Below, in pieces: positions 23,220-39,663 of a stretch of 64,000 bases of DNA. The notes beneath the pieces are model-generated. The model had not been told where the DNA came from. It ran no database searches and saw nothing but the letters and a program-made list of their open reading frames with translations. Within the stretch, counting starts at the first letter, position 1; every line of letters starts with the position of its first letter. The stretch is from assembly GCA_964020155.1 (NCBI GenBank), contig OZ026554.1, positions 1,603,747 to 1,667,746 on the forward strand, given 5' to 3'. Origin of the DNA: Chondrilla cf. caribensis (Eukaryota > Porifera > Demospongiae > Chondrillida > Chondrillidae). The position numbers were made by a program, and so were the translations under genes.

Positions 23220-25864
23220 ATGGGTGCCCGTCTATCCTATCCCGAAGCTGACCAGAGTGGTAAGGTAGCAGTAGTAACAGGAGGGAACACTGGGATTGGA
23301 TATGAGACCGCTAAAGGACTAGCTTTACTAGGAGCACGCGTTATTATAGCGTGTAGGAGCGAAGAGAGGGCCAAAGGAGTGAGTATATAGCACTGTTGTT
23401 ATGTAGACACAGATACTCATAGACGATGAAGCTTTAAGGTAGGTGCGGGTAATTTCAAACAGTCGGTAATTTCGAACACTATTGGACATAATGTTGTTTT
23501 GCCATCAAATGGGGAAAACCTTCCCAATGAAAAGTACATCATAGTAAACCTTGAGTATTGTTATTTCTACGTAGCGTGTTAAATTGCGTCGGACTCACTG
23601 TGATAGAGCAAACTGCTCAAATGAATTTGTTCGATCGCAAAATCCACAACAAAAATGTTACTCAAACAAATTTTATACAGCCAGTTCTTTCAATAAAATA
23701 CGTCTTAACTACCTATCGATATTTTCAGGGTACAAAAAAAACCCAAATCCGCGCAATAAGCCTTTACGTCGGTACAGTTTTCCACGGTGATTTTGCGGAC
23801 GCATACAAAAGATATGCAATTAGCGCCCTATACTGCGGACGTCATGCATCGATCACAAGACATGAATACGCTAAAAAGCGGACGGAGGTGTATTCCAAAC
23901 CATACACTGAAGTGGACTCTCTCTGTAGCTATTATGATTGTACATTATGTTTTACCGTGTCTCCCTACAAGTACAAGAAAAAACGAACGGCATTTCTACC
24001 CGAGACAGCTGACATTTACTACATGCTTGCCCACAGTTCTTCAAAATTGATTCCGATAGTCATGTTGATATATAAAAGTCTGTTTTCGCTCCGCCTTCGA
24101 CGAAAGGGGGATTATACCATATAGATACAACCATAGATACTCGACCTTATAAGGTCGAGTATCTATGATACAACAGGTGTTCGGAATTACCCGCCCCGGG
24201 CGTTTATAACCACATTCGCTTGTAAGACCACAGCGAACAACGAACTATCTTTTTGTCGACAACTTGGCTATCAGCGAGAAAGTAAGCCTTCATGCTTTAC
24301 TTTGTTACGGATCAACTGTAGAATACGATCACAGCCCCGGGCGCTTAATAAACTAACCCATAAACCAGCCCTAACCCTAAAACCAAATCACAACTGTTAC
24401 ATACGGGCGTCAATCGTGATCGTATTCTACAGTTGACCCCTTTGTTACCTTAGTCATGAAAGAATTTTAATTCTCCCTCAACCGTTTCGGTAAATTTTCG
24501 AAGTTTGTTCGGAAATGTCCCGCGCTTACCTTAGTTAATATGTGCGCTTTGTGTAGTAAGTATTGTATATACGTGGATGTCCAGTACATCATGAATTATA
24601 ACTGAATGCTGTCCAATGTTATGTTTAGCCAATCATGCACGTATATCCTCACACACCGAGGTTGTGTTTTCTTATGGTCCAGGCCATCGAACGTATGCGT
24701 GGTGAAGTAGCTGAAGAACATCCAGACAAGACCATCAATGTTGAGTTTATGTCTCTGGACTTGGCATCTCTCCAATCTGTGAAGAAGTTCATTGAAGACT
24801 ACAAACAGAAAGAACGTTCTCTTCATCTCCTCATTAATAATGCTGGTCTGGGAATAGTAGGACAGTCAGGTTTTCGTACGTATATCTGTTTGTATGTGTG
24901 TATGTCTGGGTTATATATGTTTACATGTGCGTATAATTATTTGTGTGTACATGAGTGCGTATATACTTTTGAGAACATTTCCATTTTGTTTTGAGAGATA
25001 AAGGAGTACTGTAGTATTCATTTTGTTTGTTGCCGATTCACGGATTCTTCACTTGGTTGTTTGTGGACTCTTCTTCAGTTTGCATGTGATTGATGATGAA
25101 CTCACCAGATGTCCTCCTGACATCTGTGGAATGTCCTAAGGGGCTGATGTTTCAATTCAGGCATTTCTTCAAGAATTCAAATAAAACCGTACCATGCTGT
25201 ACTCCAAATACCTGATGAAGTTATGTTTCCTCTCAATGAAGTTGTGCAATGGTTATGCCGAGTGTGATGTCCATATGGAGGTTATTACACCCACTGGGGA
25301 GCCCATTAAACTAGTTATGTATAATTTGACCAAATATCCTTCAGAATTTACTAGTGTAACTTTCAATGTACATTTCAACCACTCTTGCCTACCAGTCTTT
25401 GGATATTGAATCGATTCCACTCATATTGTGATGAAGCCATACATCAAAGGGTGCATTGTGCAGTATATTATTTATTGTACACCGGCAACCACTACACACA
25501 CTCAGGTCTGCATGTGCTCCATAATCCTGTTACTACTGCATAAACATACAGGAAGTATTACTTGTGTGTATGAATATGCATATATATATATGTATGTGTA
25601 TGTGCTAAGTTTGTTCTGTTTGTGTTTATGTTGTTTTTTTCTTCTGTGGAACATATAAGAATGTTGATTTTATACCCAACTATCATGTAGGTCGTGCTGA
25701 TGATGGTCATGAACTTCAATTTCAAGTAAGTGAACTTTACTGCTGGAGTAACTTTATTTACCTGTATAGATACAGTATGTATATGTATGTGCACATGCAC
25801 TTGCACACACATGCACACACACGCACGCACACACACACACACACGCACATGCACACACGCACAT

Positions 25865-25901
<37 letters not shown>

Positions 25902-25910
25902 CACACACAT

Positions 25911-25968
<58 letters not shown>

Positions 25969-27507
25969 CACTCTTTCTGTTTCTCCTTTATACTTCGTTC
26001 TGTGATCATGTCCCCTCACAGGTGAACCACCTCGGTCACTTCTACCTGACTTTGGAGCTCCTGCCCATCATCCTGTCCTCAGGTCCCGGTGCAAGGATTG
26101 TGTTTGTGTCTTCTTTAATGCACAGATATGCCAATTCGTTTGATCAGAACAATCTTCAAGGAGAGCAAAGAAACCTTGGAAGCACACAATACTCGAACAC
26201 AAAACTGTTCAATGTTAGTTACCTTTGTATGCATCTCATTACAGTACTGTACCTCCCATCACAAGCTTATGTTGATTTAGGAATCCATTTCCAACAAATT
26301 ATACTGTAATAATTATTATGTATGTCTTCCTGTGGATCTGTTGTGATATTCTCCAGGTCATGGCGGCTGATTCTCTTCAGAGGAGACTGACTGGGAAAGG
26401 TGTTACCGTGTCTGCTCTTCATCCTGGATTTGTAAGTGTACATGTGATGTATTGTCCATCATATACTGATTCAGTATTGGTTAATTGGGTTGTGATGTGT
26501 GGGAAAGGTCATTTTGAATGATGGATAGAGGTCATTAGATACCACACTATTGCCTTCTGTAGGTGCGAACTGAATTTGCAAGAAATGTAAGGGGATTTAT
26601 GGCTGCTTTCGTTTCCGTCTCTCATGCTTTACGTATGTAGTATTTGTTTGATCTTGTACGTAATGTGTTGATTACATCGATTACATGTTGTCACCTTGTT
26701 ACAAAGACAATACCAGAAGTGGAATATACAGTCAGACCTCTTCACAACACCACCCTTGGTAGTGCTCCCATACACTAGTATACAGTGAGACCTCTTCACA
26801 GCACCACCCTTGGTAGTGCTCCCATACACTAGTATACAGTCAGACCTTTTCACAGCATCACCCTTGGTAATGCTCCCATACACTAGTATACAGTTATACC
26901 TCTTCACAACACCACCCTTGGTTCCTCACTTTACCTGTTAATATAACCAGTGTGCTGTTGCTAACAAGTTATAACAACACACATCAAAGCAAGCAGCTCA
27001 TTGTCTAATGTTAAAAGAATTTGAGAATAGTTCATGATCATTATGATTTTCAACCCAAATACACTGCTCCTTTTAAATATGATTTTCACATAGTTACAGT
27101 TATTAAGTATAATCCTTGTTTATTTGTTGATAGATATCTCACGAGATGCCAAGAAAGGAGCTGCCACCACCCTGTATGCTGCTGTGCACCCAGATCTGAA
27201 CAAAGAGGAGTTTCAGTACTACAGTGACTGCAAGGCTACACCATCAAGTACAGCCTCTCGGTATGTGTAAATATGTGCTTCTACAAACAACACCTGCAAA
27301 GTATTCTCCCATGAATGTGGGCATGTACATATGTGTTCACAGTGTGTCTTTTGGCATTCCATTGTTCTTATCTCATATAACAGAAACATCACTCATCAGG
27401 AACAACTATGGGATAGAAGTTGTGATTTACTGAAAGACTACTTGTCTCCTGAAATATGGAGAGAGTATGGACCATCTCAAGCACCCAGTGGTGGTGAGGG
27501 TCAATAG
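23220..27507 (+). CDS. SDR copy D: retinol dehydrogenase-like, short-tailed
   Basis: Exons 23220-23378, 24683-24875, 25691-25725, 26022-26213, 26357-26431, 26563-26632, 27134-27260 and 27384-27507 join to 324 residues. The cofactor motif [19 protein letters not shown], the Ser pair and YSNTK are all present, so the enzyme core looks intact. In the first tail unit CAACAG has become CAATAG, giving a stop (27505-27507) that removes the repeat tail. This makes D a natural tail-less form. Intron 1 is enlarged to 1.3 kb by a TIR element. The eightfold promoter repeat lies directly upstream. Confidence 0.85.
24132..24167. repeat. Perfect 36-bp palindrome
   Basis: CATAGATACTCGACCTTA is followed at once by its exact reverse complement. 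It would fold into a hairpin with no loop. A related hairpin is at 49247-49281. Confidence 0.9.
24309..24439. mobile_element. 131-bp MITE with 9-bp target duplication, nested
   Basis: The ends are GGATCAACTGTAGAATACG and, reverse-complemented, GGGTCAACTGTAGAATACG, with the inverted match running 24 bp. CTTTGTTAC occurs on both sides (24300-24308 and 24440-24448). A 9-bp duplication points to a Mutator-like (MULE) origin. It sits inside the larger element at 23434-24537, so it inserted later. The centre contains two CCCTAA-like motifs, probably by chance. Confidence 0.8.
25808..25964. repeat. CA microsatellite, intron 3 of copy D
   Basis: Interrupted (CA)n with GCA and TG variants. Confidence 0.95.
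26729..26930. repeat. 54-bp minisatellite, intron 6 of copy D (about 3.5 units)
   Basis: Unit of 54 bp starting CAGTCAGACCTCTTCACA and ending with CACTAGTATA. It is an expansion of the left half of the intron 6 MITE; the right MITE end is missing. Confidence 0.85.
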
Positions 27508-28474
27508 GACCAGCCTTCTCCCGTCCCGTCTGCTCAATAATTATAATAACATGCTCTCTATATTGCTATAGTAGTGTATTATATATACTGCATAATAATG
27601 ATATATGCACATGTAGACTACACATATGATGTTTCATAATTGTGTATTAATTAGAGACACAGCACACCCATGATTCTGTATATTCCATTCCGTTCAATAA
27701 TAATTATAATAACATGCACTCTATTGCTATACTAGTACTAATGTATTATATATATAGCATAATATATATTATATGCACATGTATACTACACATAGCTATA
27801 GACTCGGAGGTATAATAGTAGTCACTGTAATGGATTTCAAAGATACTGTATGATATTTAATTTATGCACCTTTTAGTGCCCGTGTAACAACATGATGACA
27901 TGTCTGCCCCCCACTGCGTCCGATTGCAATTGAACATAACCACTAATTATATTCCCATACTGATGCATACCTCTATGGAGGTGCTACACACCACATGGTA
28001 ACCATGCAGTTTTGAGGGATTGAAAGTATAGACCATGGTCTCCCCAGTGTGTGAACAAATCATAGCACATGTACATACACACCCTGGGAGTGCTACAAAC
28101 CTTGTGGTGACCAGCATCAGAGTTAATCACCATGGATGTATATGACAGACTCCCTATGTCTGATTTGCAGCAAAATTATGTAATACAAGTTATGCTTGTA
28201 ATGGTGACTTCAACTTGTACCACTAATGTAATCTTAATAACTTGAGTCATCTCGAGTGTACCAAGTACGTAGGTAGCTAGCTATGTGTTGTACATGTGGT
28301 GTACAAGTGTAATCATTACTTGCAATTTTCGTTGCACTCTACCTATGCACTTAGTCTACCTTATCACGTTATTACGTCTCGGTTTGGAAGCAAGAGTGCT
28401 AGTGCTTTAAAAGTGAAACATGCTGTGCAATTGTTCATTTATCTGTTTATAGCCATTTTCATCCTTAAGCTAAG
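27508..28474. other. D-E intergenic region
   Basis: The start is untranslated remnant of the tail. The rest matches the flanks after A, C and E. No gene is seen. It ends in the proximal promoter of copy E. Confidence 0.6.
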
Positions 28475-28602
28475 ATTGCGCAATTCAGAGTAGACGTCGT
28501 GTTCACCGTACAAGACTACTTTTGAGGCCAACGCAGCACAAATATTCTATATAGCTATACTACGTCGTTTGGGTTATCTATGATCGCAGTAGTGTCGATG
28601 AA

Positions 28603-31894
<3,292 letters not shown>

Positions 31895-32723
31895 ACAAGA
31901 CATATGATATTTCATAATTATGCATTAATTAGAGGCACACCGCATCCATGATTCTGCATATTCTATTCTGTTCAATGATTATAATACTGTAACGTGCTAT
32001 GTATTGCTGTATAATTGTATTATGCAGCATAATAATGATATGTGCACATGTATGCTACACTAGACGTATACGTGTGTTCACTGTGATGGATTTCAAAGAT
32101 ACTGTATTATATTTAATTTTTGGTGGCCATGTAACAACATAATTATTCCCCACCTTATCATCACATGTCTGCCCCCCACTGCGTCCGATTGTACATAGCA
32201 TAACCACTAATTATAATTCACATATACTGATAATTACTTCTATGGAGGTGCTACACACCACATGGTAACCATGCAGTTTTGAGGGATTGAAAGTATAGAC
32301 CATGGTCTCCCCAGTGTGTGAACAAATCATAGCACATGTACATACACCCCCTGGGAGTGCTACAAACCTTGTGGTGACCAGCATCAGAGTTAATCACCAT
32401 GGATGTATATGCATGACAGACTCCCTATGTCTGATTTGCAGAAATTGCTATATGTAATACAAGTTATGCTTGCAATGGTGATTTCAAGTCGTAAGTTAAT
32501 GTAGTCTTAATAACTTGAGTCATCTCTAGTGTACCAAGTACATAGGTATGTGTCATACACGTGGTGTACAACTGTAACCATAACTTGCAATTTTCGTTTC
32601 ACTCTACATATACACTTAGTCTACCTTATCACGTTATTACGTCTCGGTTCGGAAATAGTGCTTTAAAAGTGAAACATCACAATGTGATATCTTGCGAGCT
32701 CGAGGCAATTGTACATGTACAAG
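31895..32723. other. E-F intergenic region
   Basis: No gene; part of the duplicated unit, ending in the proximal promoter of copy F. Confidence 0.6.
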
Positions 32724-34272
32724 ATTGCGCAATTCGGAGTTTACATCACGTTCACGTACAAGACTACTTTCGAGGCCATCGCGGCACAAATACTCTATAT
32801 ATACGTTGTGGTTTAGATTGTCTATGATCGCAGTAGAGTGTCGATGAAATGGGTGCCCGTCTCTCCTATCCCGAAGCTGACCAGAGTGGTAAGGTAGCAG
32901 TAGTAACAGGAGGGAACACTGGGATTGGATATGAGACCGCTAAAGGACTAGCTTTACTAGGAGCACGCGTTATTATAGCGTGTAGGAGCGAAGAGAGGGC
33001 CAAAGGAGTGAGCATATAGCACTGTTATTATGTACTTGTACGCCTAGTGCATCATGAATTATAACTGAATGCTAGCCCATATATATGTTTAGCCAATCAT
33101 GCACGTATATCCTCACACACCGAGGTTGTGTTTTCTTATGGTCCAGGCCATCGAACGTATGCGTGGTGAAGTAGCTGAAGAATATCCAGACAAGACCATC
33201 AATGTTGAGTTTATGTCTCTGGACTTGGCATCTCTCCAATCTGTGAAGAAGTTCATTGAAGACTACAAACAGAAAGAACGTTCTCTTCATCTCCTCATTA
33301 ATAATGCTGGTCTGGGAATAATAGGACAGTCAGGTGTTCGTAAGTCTATCTGTATGCATGTGTGTATGCCTGGGTTATATTTGTTTACATGTGTGTATAG
33401 TTATTTGTGTGTACATGTGTGCGTATATACTTTTGAGAACATTTCCATTTAGCTTTGAGAGATAAAGGAGTACTGTAGTATTCATTTTGTTTGTCGCCAA
33501 TTCACGGATTCTCCACTTGGTTGTTTGTGGACTCTTCTTCAGTTTGCATGTGATTGATGATGAACTCACCAGATGTCCTCCTGACATCTGTGGAATGTCC
33601 TAAGGGGCTGGGGTTTCAATTCAGGCATTTCTTAGAGAATTTAAACAGTGCCCATACCATGCTGTACTCCAAATACCTGCATGTGATGAAGTTATGTTTC
33701 CTCTCAATGAAGTTGTGTAATTGTTATGCCAAGTGTGATGTCCATATGGAGGTTGTTACACCCACTGGAGAAGCCATTTAACTAGCTACGTATAATTTGG
33801 CCAAATTTTCTTGAGAATTTCCTAGTGTAACTTTCAATGTGAATTTCAACCATTCTTGCATGACAGTCTTTGGATATCGAATGGATTCCACTCATATTGT
33901 GATGAAGCCATACATCAAAGGGTGCCAGTGTGCAGTATATTATTTATTGTACACCGGCAACCACTACACACACTCAGGTCTGCATGTGGTCCGTAAACCT
34001 GTTACTACTGCATAAACATACAGGAAGTATTACTTGCGTGTATGAATATACATATGTATGTGTATGTGTATGTGCTAAGTTTGTTCTGTTTGTGTTTATG
34101 TTTTCTCTGTTGTTTTTTTTGTGGAACATACAAGAATGTTGTTTTCACACCCAATTATCATGTAGGTCATACTGATGATGGTCATGAACTTCAATTTCAA
34201 GTAAGTGAACTTTACAGCTGGAGTAACTTTATTTACCTGTAGTAGATACAGTACGTATATGTATGTGTACAT

Positions 34273-34399
<127 letters not shown>

Positions 34400-35149
34400 C
34401 ACTCTTTCTGTTTCTCCTTTATACTTTGTTCTGTGATCATGTATGTCCCCTCTTAGGTGAACCACCTCGGTCACTTCTACCTGACTTTGGAGCTCCTGCC
34501 CATCATCCTGTCCTCAGGTCGGTGCAAGGATTGTGTTTGTGTCTTCTTTAATGCACAGATATGCCAATTTGTTTGATCAGAACAATCTTCAAGGAGAGCA
34601 AAGAAACCCTGGAAGCACACAATATTCAAACACAAAATTATTCAATGTTAGTAACCTTATGTATGCATCGCATTACAGTACTGTAACTCCCATCACAAGC
34701 TTATGTTTATTTAGGAATCCGTTTCCAACAAATTATACTGTAATTATTATTATGTATGTCTTCCTGTGGATCTGTTGTGATATTCTCCAGGTCATGGCGG
34801 CTGATTCTCTTCAGAGGAGACTGACTGGGAAAGGTGTTACTGTGTCTGCTCTTCATCCTGGATTTGTAAGTGTACATGTGATGTAATGTCCATTACATAC
34901 TGATTCAGTATTGGTTAATTTGGGAAAGGTCATTTTGAATGATGGATATTAGTCATTGGATACCACACTATTGCCTTCTGTAGGTGCGAACTGAATTTGC
35001 GAGAAACGTAAGGGGATTTATGGCTGCTTTCGTTTCCGTCTCTCATGCTTTACGTATGTAGTATTTGTTTGATCTTGTACGTAATGTGTTGATTACATCG
35101 ATTACATGTTGTCACCTTGTTACAAAGACAATACCAGAAGTGGAATATA

Positions 35150-35345
35150 CAGTCAGACCTCTTCACAACACCACCCTTGGTAGTGCTCCCATACACTAGT
35201 ATACAATTATACCTCTTCACAGCACCACCCTTGGTAGTGCTCCCATACACTAGTATACAGTCAGACCTCTTCACAACACCACCCTTGGTAGTGCTCCCAT
35301 ACACTAGTATACAGTTATACCTCTTCACAACACCACCCTTGGTTC
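35150..35345. repeat. 54-bp minisatellite, intron 6 of copy F (about 3.6 units)
   Basis: Same unit as in copy D, same position. Confidence 0.85.
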
Positions 35346-35888
35346 CTCACTTTACCTGTTAATATAACAAGTTATAACAACACACATCAAAGCAAGCAGC
35401 TCATTGTCTAATGTTAAAAGAATTTGAGAATAGTTCATGATCATGATGATTTTCAACCCAAATACACTGTTCCTTTTAAAATATGATTTTCACATAGTTA
35501 CAGTTTTCAAGTATAATCCTTGTTTATTTGTTAATAGATATCTCACGAGATGCCAAGAAAGGAGCTGCCACCACCCTGTATGCTGCTGTGCACCCAGATC
35601 TGAACAAAGAGGAGTTTCAGTACTACAGTGACTGCAAGGCTACACCATCTAGTACAGCCTCTCGGTATGTGTAAATATGTGCTTCTACAAACAACACCTG
35701 CAAAGTATTTTCCCATGCATGTGGGTATGTAAGGTATATGTACACAGTGTGTCTTTTGTCATTCCATTGTTCTTATCTCATATAACAGGAACGTCACTCA
35801 TCAGGAACAACTATGGGATAGAAGTTGTGATATACTAAAAGACTACTTGTCTCCTGAAATATGGAGAGAGTATGGACCATCTCAAGCA

Positions 35889-36100
35889 CCCAGTGGTGGT
35901 GAGGGTCAACAGGACCAGCCTCCTCCCATCCCCAGTGGTGGTGAGGGTCAACAGGACCAGCCTCCTCCCGTCTCCAGTGGTGGTGAGGATCAACAGGACC
36001 AGCCTCCTCCCGTCCCCAGTGGTGGTGAGGGTCAACAGGACCAGCCTCCTCCCGTCCCCACCGGTGGTGAGGGTCAACAGGACCAGCCTCCTTCCAGCAA
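35889..36100 (+). repeat. 42-bp coding minisatellite, copy F (5 units)
   Basis: Five units, the last a TGG variant, followed by SKSDNQPS and the stop; the ending matches B and G. Confidence 0.9.
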
Positions 36101-36609
36101 ATCTGACAATCAGCCATCTTAGGTATATTGGAGGAACAATCTACTTTAGACATAGTAGGAACAAACCTTAATTGAACAGTACAAGAAATTATAACACGTG
36201 GTGTGATAAAGAATAACAAATGTAGTCAATATTGTAGTGAGACATTATTTTTTATAGATTATTATGATAAATAATACATTTACTATAATTATATAATATG
36301 TACATGTATGTACCATGCAACTTATCATTATACACATATTATACATGCTATATAATAATATTATATTTTCATAGCGATATGCATGCATAACTAATATAAG
36401 TGAATCATCAAAATTAATAAGGATATTATAATAATAAATTTAAAGAACATAATATTAATGATTGTATATTATAATTATTATTGCTATATACATGAGTTTG
36501 CAATTGACTCGAATCCATAAATATACATGTACTGTAGCAATATAATATATAGCTGCAATGTTATATCCTGCCCATTATAATATTATTTATGTACTGCAAT
36601 CGCAATTTC

Positions 36610-38104
36610 ACCATACTGGGGTCCCCCATTGGCTCAGTTGAGGGAATCGAGGACACCATTAGTGCTAAAACAACAACTTTGGCAGTAATGGGGGACAGAC
36701 TTCGCCTCCTCCATTCGCACGACGCCTTTTGTCTTCTCCGGAATGCCTTTGCTTTGCCCAAATTGCTCTACATCCTGCGAACTGCACCTTGTTTCCTATC
36801 CCCACAGCTACAGAAGTTTGACAACCTACAGAGATCTCTGCTAGCTGATATTGCCAACATTTACCTCGATGCCAATGACCCGGCATGGGCCCAAGCTGTC
36901 CTCCCTGTGTGGTCTGGTGGTCTTGGGATTCGGAGTGCAACTCAGCTTGCACCTTCTGCCTTTTTGGCCTCTGCTGCTGGTTCCTCCAAGCTCACCCGCC
37001 AGATCCTGCCACCAAGGTCGTGTGACGCACCTAGCCCTGCCCACAGTGAGGCTCTAGCCTTTTGGAGTAGCGGGCATGATGAACCACCTCCACGTACACC
37101 AGCTTCTTTTCTCCAGAAGTCTTGGGATACTCCCCGAGTGACATCAGCCTATAAGGACCTTTTGGAGACAGCCCCAGATTCACTCACTCGAGCCCGCCTG
37201 CTCGCTGCTTGTGCAAAGGAGTCTGGAGCATGGCTGCATGCTTTTCCGGTGTCTTCTTTAGGATTGCGAATGGACAACGAGGTAATCCGTGTGGCCATGG
37301 GGCTCCGCCTAGGACTCACACTGTGCCAACCTCACAAGTGCCAACACTGCCATACACTTGTGAGCCACCAAGGCCTACATGGACTAAGTTGCCGCTAGAG
37401 TCAGGGTAGACACCCCCGCCACGCAGCCATCAATGACATCATCAAGAGAGCGTTAACATCAGTGGGGGTGCCCTCTCAACTGGAGCCAACTGGCATCTGC
37501 CTATCAGATGGGAAACGGCCCGATGGGTCCACCATTGTGCCTTGGAAGACCGGCCGAGTTCTGGTTTGGGATGCCACATGCCCAGACATGTTTGCCCCCT
37601 CCCATACCCATCTGGCAACCAGGGAAGCTGGCACAGTCGCAGCCCAGGCTGAACAGAGGAAACGAACTAAGTACACAGAGTTGGAAGCAAGCCACCATTT
37701 TGTACCTGTGGCCATTGAGACAACAGGTGTCTTTGGCCCAGAGGCTCTACAGTTCCTTCGTGAACTTGGGCACCGCCTCAAGTCGGAATCTGGGGAGGCA
37801 CAATCTTTTCACTTTCTCCAACAGAGGATATCGGTGGCTATACAGAGGGGCAATGCTGCTGCGGTGCTGGGCACTATGAAGTCCATCAACAATATTGACT
37901 TTATCTCTTAGGTTTTTTTTTATTATTATTCATGTATATGTGCACACAGCAAACCGTGTGCTTATCATTATTTCAAATATATAACTATATATAACTATAT
38001 GTATACATCGTTAATTAAGTATAATATTGTAATACTTATTGTTTTATTATTGTATTATTGTTTTAGTGTTGTCGATTAGTAATATGCGATATATTAAAAA
38101 AAAA
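36610..38104 (+). mobile_element. 5'-truncated non-LTR retrotransposon
   Basis: An open frame from about 36610 to 37911 encodes the C-terminal third of a LINE-type reverse transcriptase polyprotein: a thumb-like region (LPKLLYILRTAPCF), the Cys/His cluster CQHCHTLVSHQGLHGLSC, and the conserved VWDATCPD segment. One in-frame TAG (37396-37398) interrupts it. The 3' end is an A tract at 38094-38104. After copy G the same site is empty: CGCAATTT is followed directly by the TTAGTAAATTAAATACAATAC sequence found here after the A tract. This copy lacks the catalytic domains and is dead. Confidence 0.85.
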
Positions 38105-38150
38105 AATTAGTAAATTAAATACAATACAATACATACTGTAGATCAGTAAT

Positions 38151-38689
38151 TACCGAGCGTTAGCGAGGTAATTGTTTCCGTTCGTTTGGGGAGTCCGATC
38201 GAGCAGCCCACGCACATAATTGCGGTGGCCGCCAATATTGTGTGATTTAGGTCATTTTTTGGTTTCTTTGAACGGAAATCGTTCGTCGATCGAAGCGTTC
38301 AGCACTAAGTCGTCCCACCGATGGTAATGGGGCACCGTCGCAGCATATATTGAAATGGTAAACTTGGACAAAGGGTGCCTGTGGTTCACACACGATCCGT
38401 TAAAAGAGCACTTACTTTTCGATTCCTCCCGTCGACAAATTTCGGACTGCATCACTACCAAGTACCTTAAGACAATTCAAATAACAATTGTCAACTTTTT
38501 TGCACAACGATTTTTCGATTTCCTTCGCCGAAGAGCAGGGTTCGCCAATCCGTCGTTCGGGACACCAAATGGTCGGCCATCATGACGTCCATTTTGGAAG
38601 ACATTTTTAGATGATGTCACTAAACTACGTCATATCATAGATCTTGATATGCAAGATCTATTTGCGAGGTTCTGAACTTTGTTCACAAC
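38151..38689. mobile_element. Insertion of unknown type downstream of the LINE
   Basis: About 540 bp starting TACCGAGCGTTAGCGAGGTA are absent from the matching site after copy G, where CAGTAAT continues directly into TTATAATTTTTGAAAC. No clear terminal repeats or coding frame are seen. GCGAGGT occurs near both ends. Confidence 0.5.
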
Positions 38690-38999
38690 TAGTTTATAAT
38701 TTTTGAAACAGAAGGAAACAGTTACACTTATGTGTCAACTGTGTCTTAGTCCAATCCTAAGCTTCTGATGCTTGTCTTGCATTTGTATTGACTTCATTGA
38801 TTCCGTGGCATAAATGCGCAATTATACTTCTTATACATATTACACATTGTGTATATCATGCAGGTAGTTCATCTGAGCAAGGAAGCAAGAGGACGTATAT
38901 AGGGGTCATGTACTAGTACTAGTACTGTAAGTGCGAGTCAGGTACGTATACCGCCATTTTCATTCCCGAAACATAAATTGCGCAATCGCAGGTATAACA

Positions 39000-39605
39000 T
39001 GTGAGATCTCGGCCGTAAACAAAATGGCCGCCGGAAAAATACCCCTAATATTTCTGCCTTTTTCTTCCTCCAGGACCGGTCCAATGCAGAAAAGAATAGT
39101 TTAAATACTTCTTTCATGTTATAACTATGCTTTCATCTCTTAAAAATTTTGCAACTTTCTCATTTGATGGAAATATTCTGCATACCGTCGTACGTATGAA
39201 ATAGGCTTTAAAAAAAAGGCGGAATACTTAACGGAAGGCACGAGTTTAACTTTCTAGCTCGAAACATTCCTAATAATGATACCTAACTTTTCACCGTGTA
39301 GCTTGTTAAGGCCTACCCCCATTCCCGAGATATGACGGTTTTTGTCGGTTTACGGCAAGAGGCGAAAAGCATAATCCGTCACATGTTGACAATGGGAGCG
39401 AATATAAACAAGCTACACGGTGAAAAGTTAGTTTTACCCTTCTTCTATCCAATAGCGACGAATACGTAGCTCTGGGCCGTAGTTAAGTATTCCGCCTTTT
39501 CCCGAGAAGTTTATCTATGCTCAAAGCCTAGAACAGTCCTCCAGATCATGTTACTGTCACGAGGCTCAGATGCCGTAAGCACGAATATGTAATTATGACG
39601 TCCAC
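39000..39605. mobile_element. Insertion with strong inverted repeats upstream of copy G
   Basis: The paralogous region of copy H (43930-44030) lacks this block. Two nested inverted pairs are visible. AAAAGGCGGAATACTTAAC (39215) pairs with GTTAAGTATTCCGCCTTTT (39482), and TAACTTTTCACCGTGTAGCT (39287) pairs with AGCTACACGGTGAAAAGTTA (39411). It could fold into a long stem; a foldback element or MITE is likely. Confidence 0.6.
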
Positions 39606-39663
39606 AATTCATTCGTGGGGTCACCATCTTCGTACCAGGTTACGTTTGTAGAGTGTCGATGAA

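Larger units (their letters stand above)
23434..24537. mobile_element. TIR element in intron 1 of copy D
   Basis: The left end reads AAGGTAGGTGCGGGTAATTTC; the right end, reverse-complemented, AAGGTAAGCGCGGGACATTTC, followed inward by matching CGAACA. The paralogous introns run straight from GAAGCTTTA to (C/G)TTTATATGT across this point. An open frame of 188 codons (23558-24124, +) lies inside; it is Lys/Tyr/Arg-rich and I do not recognise it. A second inverted match (GTGTTCGGAATTACCCGC near 24177) suggests a composite of two related elements. Confidence 0.6.

Noticed and set aside
24340..24395. Telomere-like CCCTAACCCTAA
   Set aside because: Only two motif copies inside a MITE; no array.
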